Source: a virus. Taken from it: 41,227 bases of DNA. The translations under genes were made by a program, and so were the position numbers. The notes under the pieces are model-generated. The model ran no database searches and was not told the origin of the DNA. It saw nothing but the letters and a program-made list of their open reading frames with translations. The DNA lies in IMG/VR virus record IMGVR_UViG_3300005915_000044, positions 1-41,227 of that record; one strand, 5' to 3'. Within the stretch, counting starts at the first letter, position 1; each line of letters opens with the position of its first letter. This document shows, in pieces, positions 15,150 through 22,370 of this stretch.

Positions 15150-15650
15150 TTGAGTATTGAACAAGCAGTTGAAAATGTAGTAGGTGGCATGGATTTAGTA
15201 CTTGTGCCATGTACTGATGAAAGGAACAGAAATGTTCTGCGTACTACAGCTTTTAGGCTAAGAAAAAGGCTGGAACAAAACAAGTCACTTAAGAAAGCCG
15301 CAAGAAGTGTAGGAATAACAAAAGTAGAAATAGACGGTCAGTTGTTCCTAAAAATTTATTCAAGGAAAGAGTTACAACTATACACCTTGGATGAAGATGG
15401 AGAATTAGTTGAGTTGGTTGACAGTAAAAAGGCTCATTCCGAAGATTTAGCTATTCTTAAGAAAATGCTAAAAGATAAAATATCAGACACAGAAATTTTT
15501 GAAATTATGACTGGACCGTACAAGTGGTCAGAGTCTGATATTCTTGAAGAATTAGCCAAAGAAGAGGAATTGGTTCAGGATATAGAAGAAAAACCACTAA
15601 TCCCGCAGGATGTTGAAAAGCGGGAGAAACTAAACTTGGAGGATTTGTGA
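15150..15650 (+). CDS. Hypothetical protein with TTG start, 166 aa
   Basis: TTG 15150 is chosen because AAGGAGG (15135-15141) is 8 bases upstream; an in-frame GTG at 15141 lies inside the Shine-Dalgarno sequence and cannot be used. N-terminal half basic (FRLRKRLEQNKSLKKAARSV), then a short strand region and a long acidic helical tail (LEELAKEEELVQDIEEK). Unrecognised. Stop overlaps the next start (TGATG). Confidence 0.65.
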   Translation: MSIEQAVENVVGGMDLVLVPCTDERNRNVLRTTAFRLRKRLEQNKSLKKAARSVGITKVEIDGQLFLKIYSRKELQLYTLDEDGELVELVDSKKAHSEDLAILKKMLKDKISDTEIFEIMTGPYKWSESDILEELAKEEELVQDIEEKPLIPQDVEKREKLNLEDL

Positions 15651-15898
15651 TGGGAGAAAGAGATATGTTACAAATGCTTAAACTGGCTCAATCGTGTACT
15701 GATATTATTGCATGTATAAGTTTAATTAAGTCCAGCAATGACTCAGACGAAGTAAAATTATTCATTAAACTTATTACAAACGCTAAACAATGTATTATTC
15801 CTTCTACTACATTAGACCAAGTTAAATTGTCTATCAAAGAAGGAAATGGGGACTTTAATAAAATTCAACAACACTGCATAGATTTAGGTGTAGTATAA
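15650..15898 (+). CDS. Hypothetical helical protein, 82 aa
   Basis: It begins MGERDMLQMLKLAQSCTDII. Predicted all-helical with three cysteines. GGAGG 6 bases upstream lies in the end of the previous gene; ATG 15650 overlaps its stop, so translation is coupled. Unrecognised. Confidence 0.65.
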   Translation: MGERDMLQMLKLAQSCTDIIACISLIKSSNDSDEVKLFIKLITNAKQCIIPSTTLDQVKLSIKEGNGDFNKIQQHCIDLGVV

Positions 15899-15914
15899 AA
15901 AGGGAGGACTTGAA

Positions 15915-16279
15915 ATGAAAGAAAAAGATTATTCATATTTAGAAGGTAAAGAAGTAAAGATTTTGCCAAAAACAAATGGCTGCGGAATAGGTATAGTAGG
16001 TGGCTGCGACTTTGATATAGGGATTACAATTATAGATAAAGAAGATAAGAGCAAATACCTTTTTGTCTTATTGGCCCTTCAGCAGCTAATTACTACCCAA
16101 AATCTGATTTCAAAGAAGCTATGCGTTTGCACCAAGTAGAATTTGAGTTTTATGTCGCAATGCTGGAACAAGGAGAATGTGATTTTAGCAAAGAGCCAGA
16201 AGACGGCTACGGTATACCGGAGTTACTGCACAGCTTATCTGGTGGAGCAAGCCCCGATCACTGCCCCTTTGGGCAATAA
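15915..16279 (+). pseudogene. Conserved small phage protein split by a -1 frameshift
   Basis: Frame 1 starts at 15915 (GGGAGG upstream), MKEKDYSYLEGKEVKILPKT, and would stop at 16139. After KYLF at the T-run near 16058-16063 the -1 frame continues as CLIGPSAANYYPKSDFKEAM and runs to TAA at 16277-16279 with convincing coding character. The joined protein (about 121 aa) matches a conserved phage pattern I know (DIGITI...YLFCL.GPS). Explanations: a real mutation, programmed -1 slippage on CTTTTTG, or a one-base homopolymer error (T5 for T6). Confidence 0.7.
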
Positions 16280-16291
16280 AGGAGAATTAAT

Positions 16292-16486
16292 ATGAACGGA
16301 AGAAAAGCAAAGAAGATCAGAAAAGGCGGGCTTGTCTTTGAAGCAACTCCAGCTGAGTACCGCAGAGCAAAGAAGACTTACACCAGAAAAGGAAGTCCTG
16401 TTTATGCAGCAAAAATCAACGTACCCAGGAAGTGTAAAGTACTTGGGAGTTATACTAACTATAAAAGCTCTATAGCGGGGTATTAA
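16292..16486 (+). CDS. Small very basic protein, 64 aa
   Basis: It begins MNGRKAKKIRKGGLVFEATP; about a third Lys/Arg, no acidic cluster. It may bind RNA or DNA. AAAGGAG 7 bases before the ATG. Unrecognised. Confidence 0.65.
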   Translation: MNGRKAKKIRKGGLVFEATPAEYRRAKKTYTRKGSPVYAAKINVPRKCKVLGSYTNYKSSIAGY

Positions 16487-16487
16487 T

Positions 16488-16916
16488 ATGAGTTTATACA
16501 ATCTTATGCACGGAACAACTCAAGCAACATTTTATATTCTTCCAATGCTTGGTAAGCATCCAGACGAATATCCCCGTTTCAGGGATTGTTTCTTATCTGA
16601 TTCAGAGCACGAAGAGTATAACAACTTTATACATATTTATACTCGAACTGGCGGAGGAAATAGAGAAGGGTATTTAGAAGAAAACCAAGAAATGCGGCAG
16701 ATGAGTGGGTTTGTAGTTGACTTTGATGACAGTTTTGACAGTACTTTTGCGTCCTGGGTCTTTAAAATACCGGAACAATGGAAAGCTGATTTTGACCTTA
16801 TAGTAAAAGGAAAAATACTTGAAATTAGCCAAGAGTATAAAGATCAGTTGAAGATTGTATTTCCTAAGTTAGCAGATCAATTTGATAAATTATTTACTGC
16901 GGAGACAGTAGAATGA
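16488..16916 (+). CDS. Conserved phage hypothetical protein, 142 aa
   Basis: It begins MSLYNLMHGTTQATFYILPM. The segments EYPRFRDCFL, IYTRTGGGNREGYLEENQEM and VVDFDDSFDSTFASWVFKIP are the hallmark blocks of a protein found in many lytic phages; its function is unknown to me. The start overlaps the previous stop region; no strong Shine-Dalgarno sequence (weak GGGG). Confidence 0.8.
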   Translation: MSLYNLMHGTTQATFYILPMLGKHPDEYPRFRDCFLSDSEHEEYNNFIHIYTRTGGGNREGYLEENQEMRQMSGFVVDFDDSFDSTFASWVFKIPEQWKADFDLIVKGKILEISQEYKDQLKIVFPKLADQFDKLFTAETVE

Positions 16917-17083
16917 AAGAACCATGCAACTGCGGGGCAACTGATTGCCCTCGATGCTATCCAGCGGACTGGAAAGATAATTTGCTTTACGATTTATACT
17001 TGGATGAAGGCACAAACCAGTCTTACGAAGAATGGAAAGCTGAGTATGAAGCTAATGAAGTAGAATATAAATTGGAGAAATAA
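16913..17083 (+). CDS. Small Cys-motif protein, 56 aa
   Basis: The N-terminus MKEPCNCGATDCPRCYP holds four cysteines (CxC, then CxxC), probably a zinc knuckle, followed by an acidic helix rich in Glu and Tyr. ATG overlaps the upstream stop (ATGA). A common companion of the preceding gene in phage genomes, function unknown. Confidence 0.65.
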   Translation: MKEPCNCGATDCPRCYPADWKDNLLYDLYLDEGTNQSYEEWKAEYEANEVEYKLEK

Positions 17084-17269
17084 ATGAAAATTATAATTGT
17101 TCAATGGGTTACAGAAGAAGAGTGGGGCTATGGCAAAGCGATGCGCGTAATTATATCAGATCATAAACGGTTTATTCCTGGGTCAAGATTTGACTTTGGG
17201 TTTTTTAATATCGCCACAGACGAAGGTTATACTATTATTTCGCTGCCAAAGGAGAATCAAAATGACTAA
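17084..17269 (+). CDS. Hypothetical protein, 61 aa
   Basis: It begins MKIIIVQWVTEEEWGYGKAM; short beta strands and aromatic residues (RFDFGFFNI). Starts directly after the previous TAA, with TTGGAG about 9 bases upstream. Unrecognised. Confidence 0.6.
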   Translation: MKIIIVQWVTEEEWGYGKAMRVIISDHKRFIPGSRFDFGFFNIATDEGYTIISLPKENQND

Positions 17270-17465
17270 AGACTTTTACGACAAAACTATGTCACTGTAT
17301 AAAGACGGAGGAGTTCCTGAGAAAATAATTGCCGAAATTTTTATCTGTAAAGTATTTGACGACGTTCCCGGCTTTGACGGCTATATATCAGGAAATGCTA
17401 TATCCCGGGCTGCTGAAGCAATTACTAAGTTTTATAACGAAAAAGATGCTGAGGTAGAGAAATAA
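17262..17465 (+). CDS. Hypothetical helical protein, 67 aa
   Basis: It begins MTKDFYDKTMSLYKDGGVPE. ATG 17262 follows AAAGGAG; a longer frame from 17190 has no ribosome-binding site. Contains GNAISRAAEAITKFYNEKDA. Unrecognised. Confidence 0.6.
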   Translation: MTKDFYDKTMSLYKDGGVPEKIIAEIFICKVFDDVPGFDGYISGNAISRAAEAITKFYNEKDAEVEK

Positions 17466-17473
17466 CAAAGAAA

Positions 17474-17488
17474 GGTCAAATATTGACT
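17474..17488. repeat. Dispersed palindrome copy 7
   Basis: GGTCAAATATTGACT with AAAGAAA before and AAATTCACTTAGAA after; 8 bases after a stop codon, upstream of the AAGGAG of the next gene. Confidence 0.85.
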
Positions 17489-17511
17489 AAATTCACTTAG
17501 AAGGAGAAATC

Positions 17512-17733
17512 ATGGAACTTAACATAATAGACTTAACAGAAAATGAACTTGCTTATCTTAAACCAAAAAATGAAGACAGAAAAAAAGCAAGAGCCGGATT
17601 TGCTGCGGCATGTGAGTATATAGAGCATACAGAGAAAGAATTATGGGAAACTGTTTATGACCTTTTCCCGAGGACTAAAGATAAAAGTCCGTCTATCGAC
17701 TGGAAAAGAAAAACTATATTCTATAAAGAATAG
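17512..17733 (+). CDS. Hypothetical protein, 73 aa
   Basis: It begins MELNIIDLTENELAYLKPKN. Helical, charged; FAAACEYIEHTEKELWETVY may form a coiled coil. AAGGAG 7 bases before the ATG. Unrecognised. Confidence 0.65.
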   Translation: MELNIIDLTENELAYLKPKNEDRKKARAGFAAACEYIEHTEKELWETVYDLFPRTKDKSPSIDWKRKTIFYKE

Positions 17734-17744
17734 GAGATTTACTG

Positions 17745-17858
17745 ATGTCAATATACCTTGTACAAGATACGACCTTTAAAGTAGTAGCTATCAGAATTGT
17801 GTTTTTCATATTCGGAGTTATGTGTGGATATGCTTGGTGCTGGAAGGCTTTGAATTAA
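17745..17858 (+). CDS. Tiny membrane protein 1 of 3, 37 aa
   Basis: MSIYLVQDTTFKVVAI followed by one hydrophobic span (RIVFFIFGVMCGYAW). TAGGAG about 9 bases upstream. Stop overlaps the next start (TAATG). First of three chained single-span proteins. Confidence 0.55.
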   Translation: MSIYLVQDTTFKVVAIRIVFFIFGVMCGYAWCWKALN

Positions 17859-17962
17859 TGGAGACTCTGCTTTGGGTGTTACTGTTCTGGGTCGTGGTGT
17901 TTGCAGTATTACCAATAACAGTTTACAAAGTAAGTCGTTGGTTGAAGAGGAGAAGAAAATAA
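17858..17962 (+). CDS. Tiny membrane protein 2 of 3, 34 aa
   Basis: METLLWVLLFWVVVFAVLPI is a hydrophobic span followed by a strongly positive tail (SRWLKRRRK), implying N-out/C-in topology by the positive-inside rule. Start and stop overlap its neighbours (TAATG at both ends), so translation is coupled. Confidence 0.55.
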   Translation: METLLWVLLFWVVVFAVLPITVYKVSRWLKRRRK

Positions 17963-18084
17963 TGGACTACACAAATTTAATGCCAGTATTATGGGGATTG
18001 TTTAGTTATTGTCTTGGACTAATACTTGGTACTTTGTTTGGTATGTCAGTAAAAGAAAATAAAGGAGGAAGTAATGAAAAATGA
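17962..18084 (+). CDS. Tiny membrane protein 3 of 3, 40 aa
   Basis: MDYTNLMPVLWGLFSYCLGL, one span with GLILGTLFG, then a hydrophilic tail (KENKGGSNEK). AGGAGAAGA precedes the ATG, which overlaps the previous TAA. The Gly-rich span could oligomerise. Overlaps the next gene by 11 bases. Confidence 0.55.
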   Translation: MDYTNLMPVLWGLFSYCLGLILGTLFGMSVKENKGGSNEK

Positions 18085-18226
18085 GCCGTTGAAGATTTAC
18101 CAGCAGATTAAAAAGCTGGAAAAGAAATTTGAGACAGCTGGTAAGATTGAGCGAGCAAGAATTATGAAGAAATGCTTGGTATTAGAGAAACGGCTTAACT
18201 TATTAACTGGTAAAAGGGAGAAATAA
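18074..18226 (+). CDS. Small coiled-coil protein, 50 aa
   Basis: It begins MKNEPLKIYQQIKKLEKKFE; basic, helical, heptad-like leucines (KKLEKKF, KKCLVLEKRL). AAAGGAGG 6 bases before the ATG. Unrecognised. Confidence 0.6.
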   Translation: MKNEPLKIYQQIKKLEKKFETAGKIERARIMKKCLVLEKRLNLLTGKREK

Positions 18227-18254
18227 AGATACTTTACCAGCTTACATAAATTCC

Positions 18255-18283
18255 TTGTATTCTGTGCGTTATCGTGGTATTAT
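18255..18283 (+). promoter_or_regulatory. Sigma70-type promoter
   Basis: TTGTAT (18255-18260), 17-bp spacer ending GTGG, TATTAT (18278-18283); extended -10. It lies in an 90-base gap before the gene at 18318. Confidence 0.7.
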
Positions 18284-18317
18284 GTACTTATGAAGTAAAC
18301 AATTAATGGAGGAAATT

Positions 18318-18527
18318 ATGCAATGTTCCAGTCGTGGATGTAATCAAGAAGTTATGCCAAAGGTAGATAAAAGTAAGCCTTCCTTATGCTACTGGTATCG
18401 TGGAGCTGCTTGCCCAGATAAAATTATGGCTCATTGGGCATTTGGAACCCAGCACGAAGAAAAGCCGCTTTGTTACTACCATGAGAAAGTAGCAGAGGGA
18501 AAGTTTAATTTGGGGTACTCAAAATGA
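18318..18527 (+). CDS. Small Cys/His-rich protein, 69 aa
   Basis: It begins MQCSSRGCNQEVMPKVDKSK. CSSRGC, then C and C...CYYHEK make a plausible zinc-binding module. The start is ATG 18318 because GGAGGAAATT lies just upstream; the ATG at 18306 overlaps that ribosome-binding site. First gene after a promoter. Unrecognised. Confidence 0.65.
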   Translation: MQCSSRGCNQEVMPKVDKSKPSLCYWYRGAACPDKIMAHWAFGTQHEEKPLCYYHEKVAEGKFNLGYSK

Positions 18528-18757
18528 AAGCCTGTCCGTCAGATGAGTCAATACGTAACTGGAAAAGAACGTCTGAAGAGTATCTTGAGGAGTGGAGTAG
18601 AGTAGATAGTATAAACGAACTCACTCGACAAAGAAAGGTAGACAAGAAAAGAATTATCAAACTTTGTATTGCATTAAAAGAGGCTAAGAAAAGACTATCC
18701 ATAATCTATAAAGGGAGGATTTGTAATGAGCAACCCAACAGTCGCTGCCGTACATGA
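18524..18757 (+). CDS. Hypothetical helical protein, 77 aa
   Basis: It begins MKACPSDESIRNWKRTSEEY; basic, helical (LTRQRKVDKKRIIKLCIALK). ATG overlaps the previous stop (ATGA). Its C-terminus overlaps the next gene by 32 bases. No known domain. Confidence 0.55.
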   Translation: MKACPSDESIRNWKRTSEEYLEEWSRVDSINELTRQRKVDKKRIIKLCIALKEAKKRLSIIYKGRICNEQPNSRCRT

Positions 18758-18956
18758 AGCATTGAGAGTTATTGTAAAGAACAAAGACGCTAAGGCACTT
18801 AATTACTGCGTAGATTATGCTCTTGCCGGGTTGAGTATGACTGGGAATGAGCTTGAAACGCAAATTCTTTATGTCCTTAATAACATGATTCACTGGAGAG
18901 GGGATGACGCTACAGCAGTGAGAAAGATACTGAAGGAGTATAAAAATGAAAGATAA
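18726..18956 (+). CDS. Hypothetical helical protein, 76 aa
   Basis: It begins MSNPTVAAVHEALRVIVKNK. The helical repeat pattern (ALNYCVDYALAGLSM, LNNMIHWRGDDATAVRKIL) recalls small phage HEAT-like or helical-bundle proteins. GGAGGATTTGTA precedes the ATG. Confidence 0.6.
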   Translation: MSNPTVAAVHEALRVIVKNKDAKALNYCVDYALAGLSMTGNELETQILYVLNNMIHWRGDDATAVRKILKEYKNER

Positions 18957-19230
18957 AGACGTCTCAGAAGTATTCGAAACACTTTCAGAATCTTTTCAGT
19001 TTGTGATGAAGAAAGCATCTGAGGAAAAGAAATCCAGTTTAGTTATTCTTGCTGATGATGATAATCCTAATGCAGATAGTTTATGTATGAGCCTAAATTC
19101 CGCTGGCAATATGGAGATTCTTTCCCACGGACTGGTTGCACTTATTACTCAAAATAGCGAACTTCAAAGAGTTTTCTTGCAAACTTATATTATGGATAGA
19201 CTTGGAGGAAAAAATGACAGTAGAATATAG
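18946..19230 (+). CDS. Hypothetical protein, 94 aa
   Basis: It begins MKDKDVSEVFETLSESFQFV. An acidic segment (LADDDNPNADSLC) lies between helices. AAGGAG about 5 bases upstream, overlapping the previous gene by 11 bases. Unrecognised. Confidence 0.65.
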   Translation: MKDKDVSEVFETLSESFQFVMKKASEEKKSSLVILADDDNPNADSLCMSLNSAGNMEILSHGLVALITQNSELQRVFLQTYIMDRLGGKNDSRI

Positions 19231-19432
19231 AGTAGAGTTAAAAATTGAGTGTGGTGAGTGCGGGGTAGATCTTACAAGATTTGGCTCAATCTATAATAAC
19301 TCAATTATTACAGAGCCTTGTCCTAATTGTCTAGAAAAAGAATTTGCTAGAGGTCATAATGCAGGAGAAATACTTGGTTATGCTCATGGTCGTACAGATG
19401 GATTTAACGAAGCAAGCATGAAAAGAAATTAA
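19214..19432 (+). CDS. Small zinc-ribbon protein, 72 aa
   Basis: It begins MTVEYRVELKIECGECGVDL; CGEC and CPNC about 27 residues apart form a likely zinc ribbon. The C-terminal part is a helix with Gly-His pairs (ARGHNAGEILGYAHGRTDGF). ATG 19214 follows GGAGG; longer frame rejected for lack of ribosome-binding site. Confidence 0.65.
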   Translation: MTVEYRVELKIECGECGVDLTRFGSIYNNSIITEPCPNCLEKEFARGHNAGEILGYAHGRTDGFNEASMKRN

Positions 19433-19644
19433 TGAAAGAGAGCCTTGGTACATGGGGCTGGAGTTCCTTAATAGCTGAGATCATTGTGGTCTTACTGCTG
19501 TTAGCTTTCGCACGGCTTGAAACTCCAGCTCCATTAAACCAATCCAAGGCATTTTATGGTCATACCAGTGATGGATACCATTCACCTTGGCTTTTAAAAC
19601 TTAAATCTGGCAACGACCAGACAGTAAAACGGAGGATTAAGTGA
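19432..19644 (+). CDS. Small single-span membrane protein, 70 aa
   Basis: MKESLGTWGWSS then span LIAEIIVVLLLLAFA, followed by a hydrophilic, probably exported part (KAFYGHTSDGYHSPWLLKLK). Starts inside the previous stop (TAATG) without its own Shine-Dalgarno sequence, so it is coupled. Function unknown. Confidence 0.6.
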   Translation: MKESLGTWGWSSLIAEIIVVLLLLAFARLETPAPLNQSKAFYGHTSDGYHSPWLLKLKSGNDQTVKRRIK

Positions 19645-19823
19645 CAATCTCAAAAAGAATGCTGACGAAGTGGAGAAAGGAAGCGCTTGTAGAAATAAAA
19701 GGATATAAAACTTTACCAGAAGGAGACTCTAAATTTAAACTGTGCTTTATAAATGCTTTTAGTGAACGCATTCTTCTCCTCACACAAGAACTACTTGACC
19801 AACAATTACTGAAAGGAAAGTAA
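19641..19823 (+). CDS. Hypothetical protein with GTG start, 60 aa
   Basis: It begins MTISKRMLTKWRKEALVEIK; basic helical N-terminus and leucine-rich C-terminus (LLLTQELLDQQLLKGK). GGAGGATTAA precedes the GTG, which overlaps the previous stop (GTGA). Unrecognised. Confidence 0.6.
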   Translation: MTISKRMLTKWRKEALVEIKGYKTLPEGDSKFKLCFINAFSERILLLTQELLDQQLLKGK

Positions 19824-19824
19824 A

Positions 19825-20130
19825 ATGAGTTTATCTATTAATGTTACAGAACATATCCCCGGCCAAGTTGCTATTGGCAATGTTGAGTATGGAACAATAA
19901 TTACTGGCGTTGCAGGAGCTCCCAATTCAGTTTATATAAAAGTAAAGAAGCGATCTTGCGGAGCAGGAGTTGAACTAAAATTTAAAGACAAATGCTCAGT
20001 TCTTATAAATATTCAGTATGGTACTATGCGACAAATCCCCGGAGGTCAAGGTGTTAATCTTCTTGACGGAACTTTAGACTTACGTGTTTCTGACTGCCCT
20101 GAAAGATCAATGAAAGGAGATTGCCTCTAA
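19825..20130 (+). CDS. Hypothetical beta-rich protein, 101 aa
   Basis: It begins MSLSINVTEHIPGQVAIGNV; mostly short strands with conserved-looking glycines (YGTIITGVAGAP, QIPGGQGVNLLDG). GAAAGGAAAG precedes the ATG. No known domain; could bind a ligand or be structural. Confidence 0.6.
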   Translation: MSLSINVTEHIPGQVAIGNVEYGTIITGVAGAPNSVYIKVKKRSCGAGVELKFKDKCSVLINIQYGTMRQIPGGQGVNLLDGTLDLRVSDCPERSMKGDCL

Positions 20131-20315
20131 TGGAAAGAGTAGAGTGCTTACAGGAAGAGGATAAGTCAGGAGATCAAAGTAATTATGGACATTGTCCGTA
20201 TCTTAGATTGAAGGATTGTACTTGTGATAATGTTGAAGTAAACTCAGGAAACAGCGATGCTTGGTGCTTTTGTATTCATAACCCCGAAGAATGTAAGGAG
20301 GTAGATGATGCTTAA
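20130..20315 (+). CDS. Cysteine-rich small protein, 61 aa
   Basis: It begins MERVECLQEEDKSGDQSNYG. Seven cysteines (VEC, GHC, DCTC, WCFC, EEC) indicate metal binding. ATG 20130 overlaps the previous TAA and follows AAAGGAG; a longer TTG frame is unlikely. Unrecognised. Confidence 0.6.
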   Translation: MERVECLQEEDKSGDQSNYGHCPYLRLKDCTCDNVEVNSGNSDAWCFCIHNPEECKEVDDA

Positions 20316-20511
20316 AAAAGAGCTTGAAGAAATAATTAGAGAGCAAGCTAGAAAAATAGAAACATTATGGAGTAAAATTAAATTACTAGAAACTGAGGTA
20401 GGCATATATAAAAAGTCTGTTAAATATACTGATGATTTTAGTCATGCTACAGCAACTGTAGCTGATGCACTTGCTCATACAATATCAGATTTACGAAGGA
20501 GGATAAGATGA
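20308..20511 (+). CDS. Small coiled-coil protein, 67 aa
   Basis: It begins MLKKELEEIIREQARKIETL, a continuous heptad helix to about residue 38. Two adjacent ATGs exist; 20308 is preferred because it is 6 bases after AAGGAGG, against 3 for 20305. Unrecognised. Confidence 0.6.
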   Translation: MLKKELEEIIREQARKIETLWSKIKLLETEVGIYKKSVKYTDDFSHATATVADALAHTISDLRRRIR

Positions 20512-20717
20512 ATTTTAGACTCTTGGGTAATACTGAGCATGGAGGAATGTCTTTGCATAATAATTTTGGATATGCTATGTGTCCGTATAAAAAAGCTCCA
20601 ATGCCTTGTGGAACTTGGTGCGCTTTATTTCACTTAAACGAAAACAGAAAAAGTGTTATGCAAGCTTGTGCTGGTAAAACTATTTACTTTGGGGAGAAAG
20701 ATGAAACGACCACTTAA
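20508..20717 (+). CDS. Small Cys/His protein, 69 aa
   Basis: It begins MNFRLLGNTEHGGMSLHNNF. Cys at AMCPYKK, PMPCGTWCAL and MQACAG may bind metal. AGGAGGATAAG precedes the ATG; its end overlaps the ligase start by 17 bases. Confidence 0.6.
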   Translation: MNFRLLGNTEHGGMSLHNNFGYAMCPYKKAPMPCGTWCALFHLNENRKSVMQACAGKTIYFGEKDETTT

Positions 20718-21591
20718 AGCTCCCAACAAATCAATTACAGACGAAGAGCTGAAGTTGCTGCCATACCCAGTTTTTGGCTCTCCAAAGATAGATGGATTTA
20801 GATGTCTGATTGACGAGATACCTAAAACCAGCTCTATGAAACCACAACCTAATCCCTTTGTAATGAAAGAACTAAGTAAACCTGAATTGTGCGGGCTGGA
20901 CGGTGAGCTTGCTATAGGCGATCCAAGTGATCCTAATGCTTTCAATATTTCCACCGGCCCACTCCGCAGGCACTATGGAGAACCAGATTTTCATTTTTAT
21001 GTCTTTGATCAGTGTTTAACTGGAAGTGATAATTACTTTGACCGATGGATTAGTAAAGACTACGAAAGATTTCTTAATAACTATTCTCGAGTAATAGTTC
21101 TAAAGCAAATAGCTTTGTCAAAACCCTCCGCAGTATTACAGTACGAGCAAGCTTGCTTAGAAATGGGTTACGAAGGAGCAATGATTAGGACAGCCAGTGG
21201 CTTGTATAAACAAGGTCGAGCTACGTTTAACGAAATGAACATCTTTAAACGAAAGCCATATGAAGATACTGAGGGAGTTATCATAGGACTTGCTGAGCAG
21301 CTGACTAATCTTAACCCAAAATTTATAGACGAAATGGGACTGACTAAGCGGTCGAAAAATAAAGAGAACATGGTTGGGGCTGGTACACTTGGTAGTTTTA
21401 TAATGCAGGGTAAAGAGTGGGAAAAACCTTTTAATTGTAGTCCAGGAAATCTTGACCATAACGAGAGGAAGTACATTTGGGAAAATCCGTCAGAATTTCT
21501 TAACAAAATAGGAACCTATAAATATCAGAAGCATGGCTCGATAGATGCTCCGCGAAGTCCCATTTTTCTCAGATGGTATAAATCATTATAA
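20701..21591 (+). CDS. ATP-dependent DNA ligase, T7-like
   Basis: 296 aa. It seals nicks using ATP. Motif I SPKIDGFRCL near residue 26-36 (adenylated Lys in KIDG), motif III GLDGELAIG near 66, motif IV YEGAMIRT near 156-163, motif V FKRKPYEDTEGVIIG near 182-196. The short length with a C-terminal OB-like part (GTLGSFIMQG...) matches T7-type phage ligases. ATG 20701 is preceded by GGGGAGAAAG; a longer frame upstream lies in the previous gene. Part of DNA replication and repair. Confidence 0.92.
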   Translation: MKRPLKAPNKSITDEELKLLPYPVFGSPKIDGFRCLIDEIPKTSSMKPQPNPFVMKELSKPELCGLDGELAIGDPSDPNAFNISTGPLRRHYGEPDFHFYVFDQCLTGSDNYFDRWISKDYERFLNNYSRVIVLKQIALSKPSAVLQYEQACLEMGYEGAMIRTASGLYKQGRATFNEMNIFKRKPYEDTEGVIIGLAEQLTNLNPKFIDEMGLTKRSKNKENMVGAGTLGSFIMQGKEWEKPFNCSPGNLDHNERKYIWENPSEFLNKIGTYKYQKHGSIDAPRSPIFLRWYKSL

Positions 21592-21599
21592 CCAAGAAA

Positions 21600-21614
21600 A
21601 GTCAAAAATTGACC
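21600..21614. repeat. Dispersed palindrome copy 8
   Basis: AGTCAAAAATTGACC with CCAAGAAA before and GCGTTACTTAAATCA after; 8 bases after the ligase stop. Its flanks are nearly identical to those of copy 11, 17 kb away in oppositely transcribed DNA. Confidence 0.85.
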
Positions 21615-21643
21615 GCGTTACTTAAATCAATGGAGGCGATTGA

Positions 21644-22024
21644 ATGTGTAAATACTGCGGGAAAGACGAAACACTAATACCAATGGAATCAGGCGTTAAG
21701 GTGCCTATGGTCTGTTCTGGGTGCGGTTCTTCTGCGGGGCACTGGAACTGGAAGCAAATTAGGCGGGCTCTTGAAGCCCTCGAAACTAAGAACGCCGCGC
21801 TTGTGGCTGAGATAAATTCCGTCAAGGCCATGCACAACGGCTATGACCCAGAGTGCCGGGCAGCGATGCCGACACTAAAAGAACCGAAATCATTAAAAGC
21901 AGCGGTTGAAAGTCTTTTAGATGAATCAGAAGGAATGCTTAATGCTGCGGTAGATGAAATGGTAATATCAAGTGACCGAGCCGACCGAGCCGAAGAAATG
22001 GCGCGGGTGTGGCTGAAAGAATAA
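21644..22024 (+). CDS. Zinc-ribbon plus coiled-coil protein, 126 aa
   Basis: N-terminal CKYCGKD and CSGCGSS form a zinc ribbon; residues about 35-60 (IRRALEALETKNAALVAEIN) a coiled coil; the rest is acidic helix. Base composition is richer in GC than the flanking genes, suggesting acquisition from another phage. GGAGG 6 bases before the ATG. Confidence 0.65.
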   Translation: MCKYCGKDETLIPMESGVKVPMVCSGCGSSAGHWNWKQIRRALEALETKNAALVAEINSVKAMHNGYDPECRAAMPTLKEPKSLKAAVESLLDESEGMLNAAVDEMVISSDRADRAEEMARVWLKE

Positions 22025-22206
22025 CCGAGCTTGAAGCCGCACTCAAGCGCATTGTAAAGTGGTCTGGAGAGTTCCCACCTACTGGAAGATATTGGGACCA
22101 CGAGAAAACTGATGAAATGAGTTATGAAGCAGCATTTGGTAGCAATGGAACAAGAGATTACATGCGATCTATTGCTCGTGACGCCTTATCTTCAGAACTT
22201 GAATAG
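22009..22206 (+). CDS. Hypothetical helical protein with GTG start, 65 aa
   Basis: It begins MAERITELEAALKRIVKWSG, with a C-terminal DYMRSIARDALSSELE helix of a type common in small phage proteins. Overlaps the previous gene by 16 bases; no strong Shine-Dalgarno sequence. Same GC-richer segment as its upstream neighbour. Confidence 0.55.
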   Translation: MAERITELEAALKRIVKWSGEFPPTGRYWDHEKTDEMSYEAAFGSNGTRDYMRSIARDALSSELE

Positions 22207-22215
22207 GAGGTTGTA

Positions 22216-22362
22216 GTGAAAATAACCAAACTACCGTCTTACAACAACTTTATTCTTAGAGTAAAAAATGCTACGCTAATGAAAGATGTAACTGCAGAAA
22301 TGATTAAAGGATTTTTATGGTCACAGAAATGTAAAGCATATCTAAAAATCAAAAGGAAATGA
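22216..22362 (+). CDS. Hypothetical small basic protein, 48 aa
   Basis: GTG start after TAGGAGG (8 bases). MKITKLPSYNNFILRVKNAT, basic C-terminus (KCKAYLKIKRK). The stop overlaps the start area of the next gene. Unrecognised. Confidence 0.5.
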   Translation: MKITKLPSYNNFILRVKNATLMKDVTAEMIKGFLWSQKCKAYLKIKRK

Positions 22363-22370
22363 GGTATTTT

